Below are positions 1 to 8,037 of a DNA stretch of 37,131 nt, in pieces. The stretch spans positions 1 through 37,131 of the forward strand of contig WGAB01000223.1 in NCBI GenBank assembly GCA_015489295.1. Reading direction: 5' to 3'. The notes beneath the pieces were generated by a model. It searched no databases, was not told the DNA's origin, and was given only the letters and a program-made list of their open reading frames with translations. Position 1 is the first letter of the stretch. Every line of letters begins with the position of its first letter. The position numbers and the translations under genes are program-made. This DNA comes from Caldifarciminota bacterium (lineage in GTDB: Bacteria > WOR-3 > Hydrothermia > WGAB01).

Positions 1-989
1 GGGGAAGGGGGAGCGTAGGTGGGCACCTCTTCCCCGCGTTTGCCCCTGAGCAGAAGGACGGCCCCGATAAGGATCAAAAGGACCACCACGGCCCCGATGA
101 TCAGGCCCAGGGGCAGGCCCTTCTTCTCCGCCTTCTGGGGCTGGGTGGCAAGCTGGATCCTGCGTTGTTTCAGGGCCTCCAGGGTGGCCTTCAGGGCCAG
201 GAGTTGAGAATCCTCGGGGGTCAGGGTAAGCAGTTGCTCAACGACGGGCAGAGCCCTTAGGGAATCCTGTGCGAGAAGCCCTGCAAGGACCCCGTGGAGC
301 GAGTCGATGAGGGCCTGGGTTCGTTGTTGCTCGAGGATCTGGGTGCGGGTGTCGCGGGCCCAGGCGTTCCGGGGATCCAGCCGGAGGATGGAATCCATAA
401 AGGCCAAGGCCCGGGCGGTGTCCCCCCGGCTTAAGGCCCGTTCGGCCCGTCGACGGAAGGTATTGAGCCGGGCGATCCGTTGCCGGTCCAGTTCCCGCTG
501 TACCCGGTTCAGGGCCGCCAGTACCGTGCTGCTGGCATTCAGATCCCGGGCGCGGCGATAGGCGGTAAGGGCCTCTTCCAGTTTGCCCTGTTGTTCCAGA
601 GCGTAGCCCAGGTTGAACCAGGCAACGTCGTTTCTGGGGTTCACCGAGGTCACGATCCGGAACACCCGTTCGGCATCCCCCCATCGTTTCTCCAGGGTGT
701 ACTTGGTGCCCAGTTGCAGCCCCAGGGTTTCCAGGGGGCGGCCCACCTGCTGGGGATCCTGCTTGATTTGCCAGGCCCGCCAGTAGAGATCGAAGGCCTC
801 GGAGGTTTTCCCGATTTTGGAAGCAGCAAAGGCGCCGTTAACCAGGGCATTGTACTCGTTGGGGTTGGTGCTGAGCACCTGTTGGTACAGGGAATAGGCC
901 TGGTCGTAGTTCCCCTCCAGGAGCGCCTTGTTCGCCTGGTCCAGGGGCGATTGGGCTAAAAGGAAAAGGGCAAAAAACCAAGTTGCCAT
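1..989 (-). CDS. TPR protein with C-terminal membrane anchor (partial, runs off left edge)
   Basis: The reading frame is open from an ATG at 989 to the left edge (about 329 codons). It begins with a short hydrophobic leader (MATWFFALFLLAQS) and continues with several TPR-like helical pairs, for example the stretches starting NYDQAYSLYQQVL and GKLEEALTAYRRA. A strong hydrophobic helix near nucleotides 50-115 (GLIIGAVVVLLILIGAVLLL) is followed by a basic RGKRG stretch, so the protein looks exported with its TPR part in the periplasm and a membrane anchor after it. GGAGG lies 7 nt before the ATG. It is the last visible gene of the roadblock/GTPase/PEGA operon, 16 nt after a PEGA gene. TPR proteins usually scaffold complexes; the partner is unknown. 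The C-terminus beyond the anchor is not visible. Confidence 0.8.
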   Translation of the reverse strand, partial: MATWFFALFLLAQSPLDQANKALLEGNYDQAYSLYQQVLSTNPNEYNALVNGAFAASKIGKTSEAFDLYWRAWQIKQDPQQVGRPLETLGLQLGTKYTLEKRWGDAERVFRIVTSVNPRNDVAWFNLGYALEQQGKLEEALTAYRRARDLNASSTVLAALNRVQRELDRQRIARLNTFRRRAERALSRGDTARALAFMDSILRLDPRNAWARDTRTQILEQQRTQALIDSLHGVLAGLLAQDSLRALPVVEQLLTLTPEDSQLLALKATLEALKQRRIQLATQPQKAEKKGLPLGLIIGAVVVLLILIGAVLLLRGKRGEEVPTYAPPS

Positions 990-1005
990 AGGCTTACCTC
1001 CGCTT

Positions 1006-1824
1006 TCAATATCGAACCACGTATTTCCGTCCTGCCTCGACCTTAAGGGTAACTTGCCGGGTTCCGAAGGCTGGACTTACGATCTCAAAGGTGTGTTCAC
1101 CGGGAGGCACCTCGATCCACCCCTGATCGGAGTTCCCGAGTCGCTTGCCTTCCAACCAGATTTCTGCGGGGCTGTCTCCTTTAAAAAGAACCTGGGCGGT
1201 GGTCGGTTGCTGCACCAGGAGGGGGCTCGTGAGGACTACGGTGCGGGAATTAGGGAACCGGACGGTGTCGGTGACCAATCCTTTGGGTCCGCCAAAGTTC
1301 GCCTGAACCACATGGGTGCCAAAAACCACCGGAAAGTACCGGAAGGGCGCAGCACCCACCATGGTTCCGTCGAGGCTGATGAGGGCACCCCGGGGCCGGG
1401 TTATCACCGTGAGGGTGTCGATGGCCTGGTGCAGGAGGCCAAAGATTTTTTCCTGGGCCTGGTCCAGATTGAGATTCTGGTACGACCCCTGGAGGGTGTC
1501 GCCGAACCGGGAGACCAGGGTGAGGCGGAGGTCCAGCGTGTGGTCCTCGTGCAATACGCAGGTTCCTCGGAGCACCAGGGGAACGGTAACCTCGGGCTCC
1601 TCTCCCTTGGTCAGCCGTATCGACTCAAAGGGCGAAGGGATGCCTTCGGTGAGGGTTGCGGTGAGGATGTCCGGCGTAATCAAGAAGCCAGGGGTTCCTT
1701 CAATGGTGAACTCTTCGATGGCCACCGTCACCGCGCTACCCTGAACCAGAGGGATGTTCTGGCTCTTCCCTATGCCCAGCAAAGCCAGCAGAAAAAACGC
1801 TGCACCAACTCTCGTTTTGGCCAT
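1006..1824 (-). CDS. Secreted double-PEGA domain protein
   Basis: 272 residues with a signal peptide (MAKTRVGAAFFLLALLGIGKSQ). The N-terminal half (about 23-135) is unassigned beta-rich sequence. Two PEGA-like modules follow: about 138-200 (TRPRGALISLDGTMVGAAPF) and about 208-272 (AEIWLEGKRLG, then VPPGEHTFEIVSPAFG). PEGA is a small beta domain of exported surface or periplasmic proteins and has no known catalytic role. The layout matches the neighbouring gene at 1837-2667, so the two are probably tandem paralogues. It sits between that paralogue and the TPR gene, 12 nt after the former. AAAGGA lies 6 nt before the ATG. A structural role beside the pilus or cell envelope is inferred from context only. 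Confidence 0.8.
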   Translation of the reverse strand: MAKTRVGAAFFLLALLGIGKSQNIPLVQGSAVTVAIEEFTIEGTPGFLITPDILTATLTEGIPSPFESIRLTKGEEPEVTVPLVLRGTCVLHEDHTLDLRLTLVSRFGDTLQGSYQNLNLDQAQEKIFGLLHQAIDTLTVITRPRGALISLDGTMVGAAPFRYFPVVFGTHVVQANFGGPKGLVTDTVRFPNSRTVVLTSPLLVQQPTTAQVLFKGDSPAEIWLEGKRLGNSDQGWIEVPPGEHTFEIVSPAFGTRQVTLKVEAGRKYVVRY

Positions 1825-1836
1825 TTTGGGTCCTTT

Positions 1837-2667
1837 CTATTCTTCAAAGTACCGGAGATGGATTTCCTCGTTGGGTTTGGCCTCGATCACCCACTCCTTC
1901 GCACCGTAAAAGGGGTGTACACACCGGACGATGTGTTTCCCCGGAGAGAGGTCGAAGGGGCCCTCGTTGGTGTACCCTACCTTTTTCCCGTCGATCCACA
2001 CCTCGCATACCAGCGACTTATCGGTGTACAACTTGGCCGGGGGCAGGGATTCCGAAGCCTGGGGAGGGGGTGCCGCGGCCTCTTCGGGTAACTTGAGCGC
2101 CAGCAGCATGAATTTGTGAAGGGTTATGGTGGTTTCCTTCCGGGCGTTTTGGAGCTGGACGGCGATGGTATAGGTGCCGGGAGCCAGGTTTTGGATCTCG
2201 ACGGGGGTGGTGCCTGCAGGAACGCCGTCCACGAAAACCTGGCCGCCGGGGGGATCGGAGGAGACGACGAGGCTGAGACTATAGGTGCTGAGGCTCTCGG
2301 CCAGAGCCTGCTGGGCGTCGGCAAAGGGAATTTCTGTGAGATTAAACCTCTTTTCCTGGCCCGAGGGGATATCCAGGAAGGTAAAGGTGCCGTTTAACTT
2401 GCCTCCGCTCAGGCGGTACTGCCCGGTAATCCGGATCCGGAGGTTCTGGGGCAACTGGTCGGGAGAAGGGGCGTAAAAGATCCGAAAGCGGGTGGTGTCC
2501 ACCTTTTCCAGAAGCATTTGGGTGACCTGCTCTTCGGGGAGCACGACCCCCTGGGACCCCTGATCCTGAAAATACACGACGCCCACCGGAATCGGTTTCA
2601 GCACCAGTGCGGGAATGGTGGCTTCCTGGGCGAGGAGGAAACCCGCCACCAGCGTTGGCCAAAGCAT
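1837..2667 (-). CDS. Secreted double-PEGA domain protein
   Basis: 276 residues with a short signal peptide (MLWPTLVAGFLLAQE). An unassigned N-terminal domain (about 18-125) is followed by a clear PEGA module at about 130-195 (SSDPPGGQVFVDGVPAGTTP, then LAPGTYTIAVQ). After a proline/alanine linker comes a second PEGA-like module at about 213-275 (CEVWIDGKKVG, then LSPGKHIVRCVHPFYG). GGAGG lies 6 nt before the ATG. It is downstream of the small GTPase gene (gap 31 nt) and has the same architecture as the next gene. The repeated pairing of a roadblock/GTPase set with exported PEGA proteins suggests a cytoplasmic switch plus an envelope readout, but no direct link is visible. Confidence 0.83.
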   Translation of the reverse strand: MLWPTLVAGFLLAQEATIPALVLKPIPVGVVYFQDQGSQGVVLPEEQVTQMLLEKVDTTRFRIFYAPSPDQLPQNLRIRITGQYRLSGGKLNGTFTFLDIPSGQEKRFNLTEIPFADAQQALAESLSTYSLSLVVSSDPPGGQVFVDGVPAGTTPVEIQNLAPGTYTIAVQLQNARKETTITLHKFMLLALKLPEEAAAPPPQASESLPPAKLYTDKSLVCEVWIDGKKVGYTNEGPFDLSPGKHIVRCVHPFYGAKEWVIEAKPNEEIHLRYFEE

Positions 2668-2698
2668 TCCTTGCCTCCTTTACAGGTCTTTACGACCC

Positions 2699-3208
2699 TC
2701 AGCGCGTCTCAGGAAGTTGGTCCACGAGGTGTTTCAGCACCTCCACGCCGGATTTTCGGTCTTCAGGATCCCAGGGAAGGATGGGCAGATCCCTTTGCAA
2801 CCAGGGAATCCGGGTCGGGACCGATTGGTGATCCTGGGTGCGGAGGGCGATGACCACGGGTTTGTTGGTGCTGTGCACCCACTCGTGGATGTGGGGATCT
2901 ACCCGGTCTATGTTTTCTTGGGACAGAACCAGCACATACCCTTCCACCACAGGGTCAACCATCTGGAGGATGCCGGAGAGGTGTTCCTGGCCGGGAGTTC
3001 CGTACAGGTGCACCTTGTTTCCGTTGTACCACTCCATATGGGTGAAATCGATGGCAACGGTGGTGGTGGCCTTGACCTTCCGGCGGTGGGCTTCAGAAAC
3101 AGGCTTCTCGGTAAAGTACGCGTTTTTTCCCCCGGAAACCGACTTCACAAAGAGAGTTTTGCCACTGGCAAAGGGACCGATGACACCGATCTTGTACACC
3201 CGTTTCAT
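2699..3208 (-). CDS. Small Ras-like GTPase of the roadblock-associated (MglA/CvnD-like) group
   Basis: 169 residues, a single small G domain. The P-loop is GPFASGKT (11-18), the switch I threonine is in the TTTVAIDF stretch, and the switch II motif is YGTPGQE. The usual NKxD guanine-specificity motif is not obvious; the equivalent strand end reads ALRTQD. This pattern fits bacterial GTPases that sit beside roadblock proteins and act as regulatory switches, such as MglA in polarity and CvnD in conservons. It follows two roadblock genes with a 6-nt gap, so co-expression is almost certain. Roadblock proteins commonly act as partners or GAPs for such GTPases. Whether this one sets cell polarity or pilus switching here is inference from the T4P context. 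Confidence 0.85.
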   Translation of the reverse strand: MKRVYKIGVIGPFASGKTLFVKSVSGGKNAYFTEKPVSEAHRRKVKATTTVAIDFTHMEWYNGNKVHLYGTPGQEHLSGILQMVDPVVEGYVLVLSQENIDRVDPHIHEWVHSTNKPVVIALRTQDHQSVPTRIPWLQRDLPILPWDPEDRKSGVEVLKHLVDQLPETR

Positions 3209-3214
3209 CAGACC

Positions 3215-3583
3215 TCAGGACTCGAAGGTTTTGACCACCGCCTTCATGTTGTAGAACACCATCCCCAGCCGGGCCTTGGGCGTGGTCATCACCACCAGCG
3301 CCCCCAGGTCCCCAATCCTCCGGACCAGGGCGTACCCCTTGGTGCCCTTGAGGATGATCTGGTCGGGGGTGCCTCGGCCGAGGTCGTTGGCCACCCGCTC
3401 GGCAATGCCGATCAGGGCCGCGCTCATGGCCGCCAGTTCGTCGTCGTCTACCTCTTCTTTAAACACCGAAGCCACCGCCAGCCCGTCCAGGGTAACAAAG
3501 GCGGCCCCTTCGGTTTCGGGGTCGTTCTGTACAAACTCCTGCAAAAGTTTCCGGGCCTCATCGGGTTTCAGCATTTCGGCCAT
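3215..3583 (-). CDS. Roadblock/LC7 domain protein
   Basis: 122 residues, a single roadblock/LC7 fold. Visible hallmarks are EGAAFVTLDGLAVASVF in the first beta hairpin, the acidic ELAAMSAALIGIAERVANDL helix, and the closing strands with KGYALVRRI and LGMVFYNMKA. It is a clear paralogue of the next roadblock gene at 3595-3975, which shares the same sequence landmarks. Roadblock proteins dimerise and regulate small GTPases; the GTPase gene follows 6 nt downstream. The two tandem copies could form a homo- or heterodimer. Start chosen at ATG 3583, where an AGGAGG element lies close upstream. Confidence 0.9.
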   Translation of the reverse strand: MAEMLKPDEARKLLQEFVQNDPETEGAAFVTLDGLAVASVFKEEVDDDELAAMSAALIGIAERVANDLGRGTPDQIILKGTKGYALVRRIGDLGALVVMTTPKARLGMVFYNMKAVVKTFES

Positions 3584-3594
3584 GACACACCTCC

Positions 3595-3975
3595 TTACAG
3601 GGTGAACTCCATCATCTCCTGGGTGATGGCCTTGAGGTTGAACTGGATCATTCCGAGTTTCGCCCGAGGTGAGGTGATCAGGACCAGAACCCAGTCTTCA
3701 CCGATCTTGTGGGCCACGGCATAGCCATTGGGCCCCTTCAGGATGGTTTGGACCAGTTCTCCCCGGTTGAAGTCCTGCACGACCCGTTCCGAGATGCCGA
3801 GCAGGGCGGCACTCATCGCACCGATCTCGTCTTCCTCGATCCCCTCGGTTTGGAACACGGCCGAAACCACCAGGCCGTCCGAGGTGACGAGGGAGGCCCC
3901 TTCCACTTCAGGATCGTTCTGGAGGAGCTCGTCCAGCATCCGCTTAAAGTCCTCAGCCTTTACAAAACCTGCCAT
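3595..3975 (-). CDS. Roadblock/LC7 domain protein
   Basis: 126 residues, one roadblock/LC7 domain (EGASLVTSDGLVVSAVF, then EIGAMSAALLGISERVVQDF, then GPNGYAVAHKIG). It is the first gene after a sigma-70-like promoter at 3995-4024, with AAAGGAGGT five nt before the ATG. It is tandemly duplicated with 3215-3583 and probably supplies the second subunit of a roadblock dimer acting on the GTPase at 2699-3208. Its position directly after the PilY1-like gene ties this switch module to the pilus locus. The exact GTPase effect (GAP, scaffold or other) cannot be read from the sequence. Confidence 0.9.
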   Translation of the reverse strand: MAGFVKAEDFKRMLDELLQNDPEVEGASLVTSDGLVVSAVFQTEGIEEDEIGAMSAALLGISERVVQDFNRGELVQTILKGPNGYAVAHKIGEDWVLVLITSPRAKLGMIQFNLKAITQEMMEFTL

Positions 3976-3994
3976 GGGAGACCTCCTTTTGCCT

Positions 3995-4024
3995 ATGTTA
4001 CAGGTTTTTTCGTTTTCCCGTCAA
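3995..4024 (-). promoter_or_regulatory. Sigma-70-type promoter before the roadblock/GTPase/PEGA genes
   Basis: On the minus strand TTGACG (4024-4019) and TAACAT (4000-3995) are separated by 18 nt in the 61-nt gap after the PilY1-like gene. The predicted start lies about 7 nt downstream, giving a very short leader that contains AAAGGAGGT. This would let the roadblock, GTPase, PEGA and TPR genes be expressed apart from PilY1. Confidence 0.6.
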
Positions 4025-4036
4025 TGCCCGAAGGAA

Positions 4037-6811
4037 TCACTCCCCGGGCGTGATCTCCCGCCAGAGCAGCATCTGCTTGAAGGGACCGATCGAGGGGAGT
4101 TTCTCGCTGAGGACCTCGCCGGTGGAAGTGGTCACGGTCAGCACCGGCTCACCGCTCTCCGTTACCGTGATCTGGGGGGAGGTGGGGAGCCCCGATCCGA
4201 TCAGGCGCTCGCTGACCTTGCTGCCCGAGATATACTCGAACACGTACAGGTAGCTTTCACCCGGAATCAGGCAGGGGTTGGGGGAGTAGATGGGTCGATA
4301 GGTGGTGATAAAGACCAGGTTGGCAAACACGTCTGGCTCGGCCACCAGTTTTTCGCCCTTCCGACCGTGTCTGCCCAGATAGTATTTCCAGCCCCACTCG
4401 CTGGCCCCGCCTCCGTGGGTCACGTTCCCGAGCATGCCCTCGGTGATGGGCGTAGTCTGGCCTTTGTCCAGCACACAGTAGATGGCTCCCGTGTACAGGG
4501 TGTCGCGAGGATTGGCCCGGTCCCCGGTACCGAAGTACAGCCGCAGGTTATGCTCTTCGTCCACGGTCACTGCAGGCGGGAAGAAGATGGGAGCCGGCGA
4601 ACTGGTCTTGAAAATCGGGGTTGCGGTCCACTCTTCGGGGTCCAGGCTGGAAATGTTGACCCGCCACAGGCGACCCCGGGCATCCCCGAAGTACACCCGA
4701 TCGGCATAGCCGTCGGCCGTGAGGTCAACGACCACTGCGGTTCCCGGGATCGGGTGGGTCATACGTTCGGAATTGGGCTTACCATCGGCAAACCGCATTT
4801 TCCAGATGATTTGACCGTTCTCGATGTTCACGATGTAAAATGACGAACCCCGGGCACCGTTTTCGACGGTGTTGTACCAGCCGGCCGAAAGGTTGTCGCC
4901 GATGTCCGGCATGCCGCCGCCGAAGGCCACGAACCAGGTCTCCCCCAGGTTGTTTTCCTGGTACAGATGGACCCGGCCCACGGCTGGCTTCGCCCAGGTG
5001 TACCCCAGGTCTGAATCCGTGAAGGTCCACAGATACTGCGGACTGTAGGTTTCGGTGACGTCCAGGGCGAAGTAGGCTCGCCCGCCATCCCGTTCGCCAG
5101 CCACCAGCACCGTACGCCATTCATTGGGATCCTTCCGGATGTCGGGCGAACGTCCCCGGAACCAGACGTCCGCCACCACCGGGGAGCCGTCCACCATGTA
5201 CTGGTGGGTATAAAGGGTTTTCTTCAGCTTGGGCAGCAGGTTGGGCGGAATAAAGGCCCATACCTCGGTGCCGGTGCCCTGGGTGAAGGTATCGCCGGGG
5301 GCACTGTAGGTACCGGCGTCAAAGGCATGAAGCATGCCATCGTTGCTGCCCACCACCACGATCCGGTTTCGGGTACGGTACCGGGAACGGTATCCCGAGA
5401 ACCCTTCATCCTGGAAGTACGGGGAGGGACCGGAAACCAGAACCGGTGCGCTGTGGAAGATATCGCCGAGTTTCCAGTTGTAGGGGTTTTCGCCCCGCAC
5501 ATAGTTGACCACCACCTGCACACTGTCCGAGGGCACCTGCAGATAGGGGGCCAGGAAATCCATGGCCCGGAACGGCACGAGGTTGGACCCCACCACCGTG
5601 TAAATGTTTCGGGCGTGGCTGGGCGTGTTTTTCAAGGCCACTCCAGCGTCCCAGATGGGCGAAATCGCCGGGTGTCCCTCCTCGTCTACCGGAATGGTGC
5701 CGTCGGGGTTGAGCCGGTAGGCCCGCAGATAGCCCTTCCACAGGGGATCGTAGCTGGGGATAAAGGAAGAGAAGTACAGGGTGTTGTGGTACCGCGTGGC
5801 CACTGAAGGAACTTCGGGCGATGAAAAGGCATAGGATTGCTCAATGATCTGGCCGAAGACATGTTGCAGGGCGTCCACCATCTCCTGGGGGTTGGTGGCC
5901 GGGTAATACCGATGGGTGCCCCCGAGCTCCGCGAACTGCTGAAGCTGCTGGGACCCCGGGATGCCGATACCGATCACAAAGGTTCGGATGTCGTAGGTGC
6001 GCCCCCGAACCCGAACATGGCGGAGCCGGCGGATTTCCTGCCAGGGATTGTGCGGGTTGCCGTAGAGGTACCCGTTGGCTTCGCCGTCGGTGACCAGCAG
6101 CACAAAGTACCGGCGGCAATCTCGGGCGATATCGTTCCGGATGACCTGGCGCTGATAATACCTCCGCACCCAGTAGAGCGTGCCCCCGATGGGTGTCCCG
6201 CCGTCAGCCCGGAGTTCCACATAGCCCGGCTGGTCACGGTTGTCGATCCAGCGGAGGATCTGATTTCGGTGCTGCGGGCCTTCTCCGAAGGGGACCCGCA
6301 GGACGTGGATGTAGTGGGGACCCGGGTACGAATAGGGCCAGTATCGGCCGTCCCAGTGGATGAGGGCCCGGTGGCGCCACCATACGCAGTAGGAAGGAAT
6401 CCAATACCAGTCCCCGTAATACCACCCCTTTCGTTGTCCGTAGGTGGCCAGGGCGAAACGAAGGCCACTGGTTTGCTGCAACACCAGGCGAAGCGCAGCC
6501 TTCAGGTTGTACATTCGGGAATCATTGGGAAGGCCGTCGCCGTTGGTGTCCACCCCAGGGAACTCCACCGATCCATCTCCCCAGGTGAAATACAGAGAAT
6601 ACGGATAGGTGCAGTAGTACCACCACCACGGACCCGGGGGCTCGTCGTGCCAGATGTCAAAGGTCATGCTGCCGGAAGAATCAAAGATGATCATCACATC
6701 GGGTTCCACCCGGGTCGTAAACAGATCGGCGTCCCCGGCCAGCAGCGGGGTTATCGGCTCGGCCAGCATCCAGAGACTCAACCAGAAACCCAAAACTTTC
6801 CAATTACGCAT
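4037..6811 (-). CDS. pilY1: VWA-PilY1 type IV pilus tip/adhesion protein
   Basis: 924 residues. The N-terminus is a signal peptide (about 1-25). A von Willebrand A domain follows with a complete metal site: DSSGS at 44-48, the GGTP threonine near 206 and the TDGEAN aspartate near 242. The C-terminal half is the PilY1/PilC beta-propeller, recognisable from VVVGSNDGMLHAFDAGT and ADRVYFGDARGRLWRVNI. PilY1 proteins sit at the pilus tip and promote assembly, adhesion and mechanosensing. Two aromatic-rich stretches (about 54-77 and 130-167) lie inside the VWA domain and are unusual. I chose ATG 6811 over the GTG at 6841 because it begins the signal peptide and avoids overlapping the upstream gene. 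It follows the LolA-like gene by 17 nt. Confidence 0.93.
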   Translation of the reverse strand: MRNWKVLGFWLSLWMLAEPITPLLAGDADLFTTRVEPDVMIIFDSSGSMTFDIWHDEPPGPWWWYYCTYPYSLYFTWGDGSVEFPGVDTNGDGLPNDSRMYNLKAALRLVLQQTSGLRFALATYGQRKGWYYGDWYWIPSYCVWWRHRALIHWDGRYWPYSYPGPHYIHVLRVPFGEGPQHRNQILRWIDNRDQPGYVELRADGGTPIGGTLYWVRRYYQRQVIRNDIARDCRRYFVLLVTDGEANGYLYGNPHNPWQEIRRLRHVRVRGRTYDIRTFVIGIGIPGSQQLQQFAELGGTHRYYPATNPQEMVDALQHVFGQIIEQSYAFSSPEVPSVATRYHNTLYFSSFIPSYDPLWKGYLRAYRLNPDGTIPVDEEGHPAISPIWDAGVALKNTPSHARNIYTVVGSNLVPFRAMDFLAPYLQVPSDSVQVVVNYVRGENPYNWKLGDIFHSAPVLVSGPSPYFQDEGFSGYRSRYRTRNRIVVVGSNDGMLHAFDAGTYSAPGDTFTQGTGTEVWAFIPPNLLPKLKKTLYTHQYMVDGSPVVADVWFRGRSPDIRKDPNEWRTVLVAGERDGGRAYFALDVTETYSPQYLWTFTDSDLGYTWAKPAVGRVHLYQENNLGETWFVAFGGGMPDIGDNLSAGWYNTVENGARGSSFYIVNIENGQIIWKMRFADGKPNSERMTHPIPGTAVVVDLTADGYADRVYFGDARGRLWRVNISSLDPEEWTATPIFKTSSPAPIFFPPAVTVDEEHNLRLYFGTGDRANPRDTLYTGAIYCVLDKGQTTPITEGMLGNVTHGGGASEWGWKYYLGRHGRKGEKLVAEPDVFANLVFITTYRPIYSPNPCLIPGESYLYVFEYISGSKVSERLIGSGLPTSPQITVTESGEPVLTVTTSTGEVLSEKLPSIGPFKQMLLWREITPGE

Positions 6812-6828
6812 AGGTGATCCCCTCGCTT

Positions 6829-7419
6829 TTAGTAATCCCACACAGGGGTTTTAGATTTGTCCCGGGCCTTGAATTTTCCGGTTTCGGTGGGGGAAAGGGT
6901 GTTCTTCTGGAAGAAGGATGCATCGATTTCCGGGGCTTCGCGAACGGAAAGAACGGTCAGGTTCCACCGGGTTTTTCCCGAAGCGTCGATAAAGGTGATG
7001 GACTTGGGAACCGGGCCCAGCCCGGGTATGGTCTGGATTCCCCGGACCACCAAACGACCCTGGCCCTTGGGAATGACCAGCTCCTCCTGGTTCGCAGAAG
7101 AAAGGGGCACGTTTTTCCCCAGGAAGAACTCCAGAACCGAAGTTGGAACAGGTTGATCTGCGGGGGTGGGCTCGGGAGCTGTGCTCAGAAAGAACCACCA
7201 CCGCTGTCCGTCGTAGAGGCTGACCTGGGTGACCCCGTCTGGATAAGTTTGAACATCTTTCCACAGGTTTCCCATGACCCAAAGCGTTCCCTGAAAAGCC
7301 TGTGCCTTGTTTTCCTTGATTTCCTGGAATCGATAATCGATGCGGTAAGGGTATTTCGACGCAGGATGGGTGGCTCCTCCGATTTGCAAAAACAAACATC
7401 CAAGTAACACCCAATGCAT
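6829..7419 (-). CDS. Exported LolA-like protein
   Basis: 196 residues with a short signal peptide (MHWVLLGCLFLQIGGA). The mature part resembles the LolA/outer-membrane lipoprotein-sorting fold: a strand with YRIDYRFQEIKENKAQ, then FQGTLWVMGNLWKDVQTYP, then VSLYDGQRWWFFL, the usual order of strand, 'G-x-L' strand and 'dG-x-x-w' strand. The match is by pattern only and the C-terminal 60 residues are unassigned. It is the first gene after the promoter at 7502-7529 and precedes pilY1 by 17 nt. A chaperone-like role for an envelope or tip protein is plausible but inferred. GGAGG lies 9 nt before the ATG. Confidence 0.6.
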   Translation of the reverse strand: MHWVLLGCLFLQIGGATHPASKYPYRIDYRFQEIKENKAQAFQGTLWVMGNLWKDVQTYPDGVTQVSLYDGQRWWFFLSTAPEPTPADQPVPTSVLEFFLGKNVPLSSANQEELVIPKGQGRLVVRGIQTIPGLGPVPKSITFIDASGKTRWNLTVLSVREAPEIDASFFQKNTLSPTETGKFKARDKSKTPVWDY

Positions 7420-7501
7420 GGCAACATGCCTCCTTTGGATTGGGTTAATGGTTTAGATTAGGACCTCCGCCATACCTTCGGGAACCGTGCCCTTTGGGTT
7501 A

Positions 7502-7529
7502 ATTGTAGCACGACAGGACCGGATGTCAA
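7502..7529 (-). promoter_or_regulatory. Strong sigma-70-type promoter for the LolA-like/pilY1 genes
   Basis: On the minus strand a perfect TTGACA (7529-7524) and TACAAT (7507-7502) are separated by 16 nt. The site lies in the only sizeable gap (7420-7538) between the PilX-like gene and the LolA-like gene. The predicted leader is about 75 nt. It marks a new transcription unit within the otherwise tightly packed minus-strand cluster. Confidence 0.75.
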
Positions 7530-7538
7530 GGAGGAGGA

Positions 7539-8030
7539 TCAGTAACTCGTGCCCGCAGGAATCGGGCCTAACTTTACGCGCACCTCGATCACCGAGGTGA
7601 CGCCTGTGTTCATGTCGATCCCTGAGGCCACGATGTGATACCGGTTGAAGGTGTGCTTGGTAGAGTACCCGGGGTAAATCTGGTTCATGGATTCCAGTTC
7701 GATGGGTTGCGGGGGTTCGTTGGGCAACCCCGACTTGAAGCCCGTGTTGTTGGGCAAGGGGATCCACGACGGACCAGTGGTGTCGGTGGTTTCCGGAAAG
7801 CCGGAAGCCGAATAGGAAACCTGCTGGATGCCGTAGTTGATGCCGGCCTCCGCAGCGTTGAAGGCCCGACGCTTCGACTTGCCCCAGCGGGTCACCCCTG
7901 TTTGCGTGAAGATGTACGCAATGAGCGCCACCGCCAGGATGCCCACCAGGAGAGCGATGGCGATGGCGGTGACCACAGCAATGCCCCGGTCGCCCGACCG
8001 GGCACGCTGGGATTTCGCGAACCGGATCAC
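7539..8030 (-). CDS. pilX: PilX-like minor pilin
   Basis: 163 residues. A basic leader ends at a GDRG site followed by a long hydrophobic helix (IAVVTAIAIALLVGILAVAL), then the PilX-type stretch RRAFNAAEAGINYGIQQV that is typical of the PilX N-terminal domain. Position +5 of the predicted mature protein is Thr rather than Glu, which is common in PilX-like pilins. The rest is a small beta-rich globular part with no recognised domain. It follows the PorV-like gene by 7 nt and is the last gene before the promoter at 7502-7529. PilX belongs to the minor-pilin initiating complex that works with PilV, PilW and PilY1, all encoded in this window. Confidence 0.8.
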   Translation of the reverse strand: MIRFAKSQRARSGDRGIAVVTAIAIALLVGILAVALIAYIFTQTGVTRWGKSKRRAFNAAEAGINYGIQQVSYSASGFPETTDTTGPSWIPLPNNTGFKSGLPNEPPQPIELESMNQIYPGYSTKHTFNRYHIVASGIDMNTGVTSVIEVRVKLGPIPAGTSY

Positions 8031-8037
8031 CGGTTCC

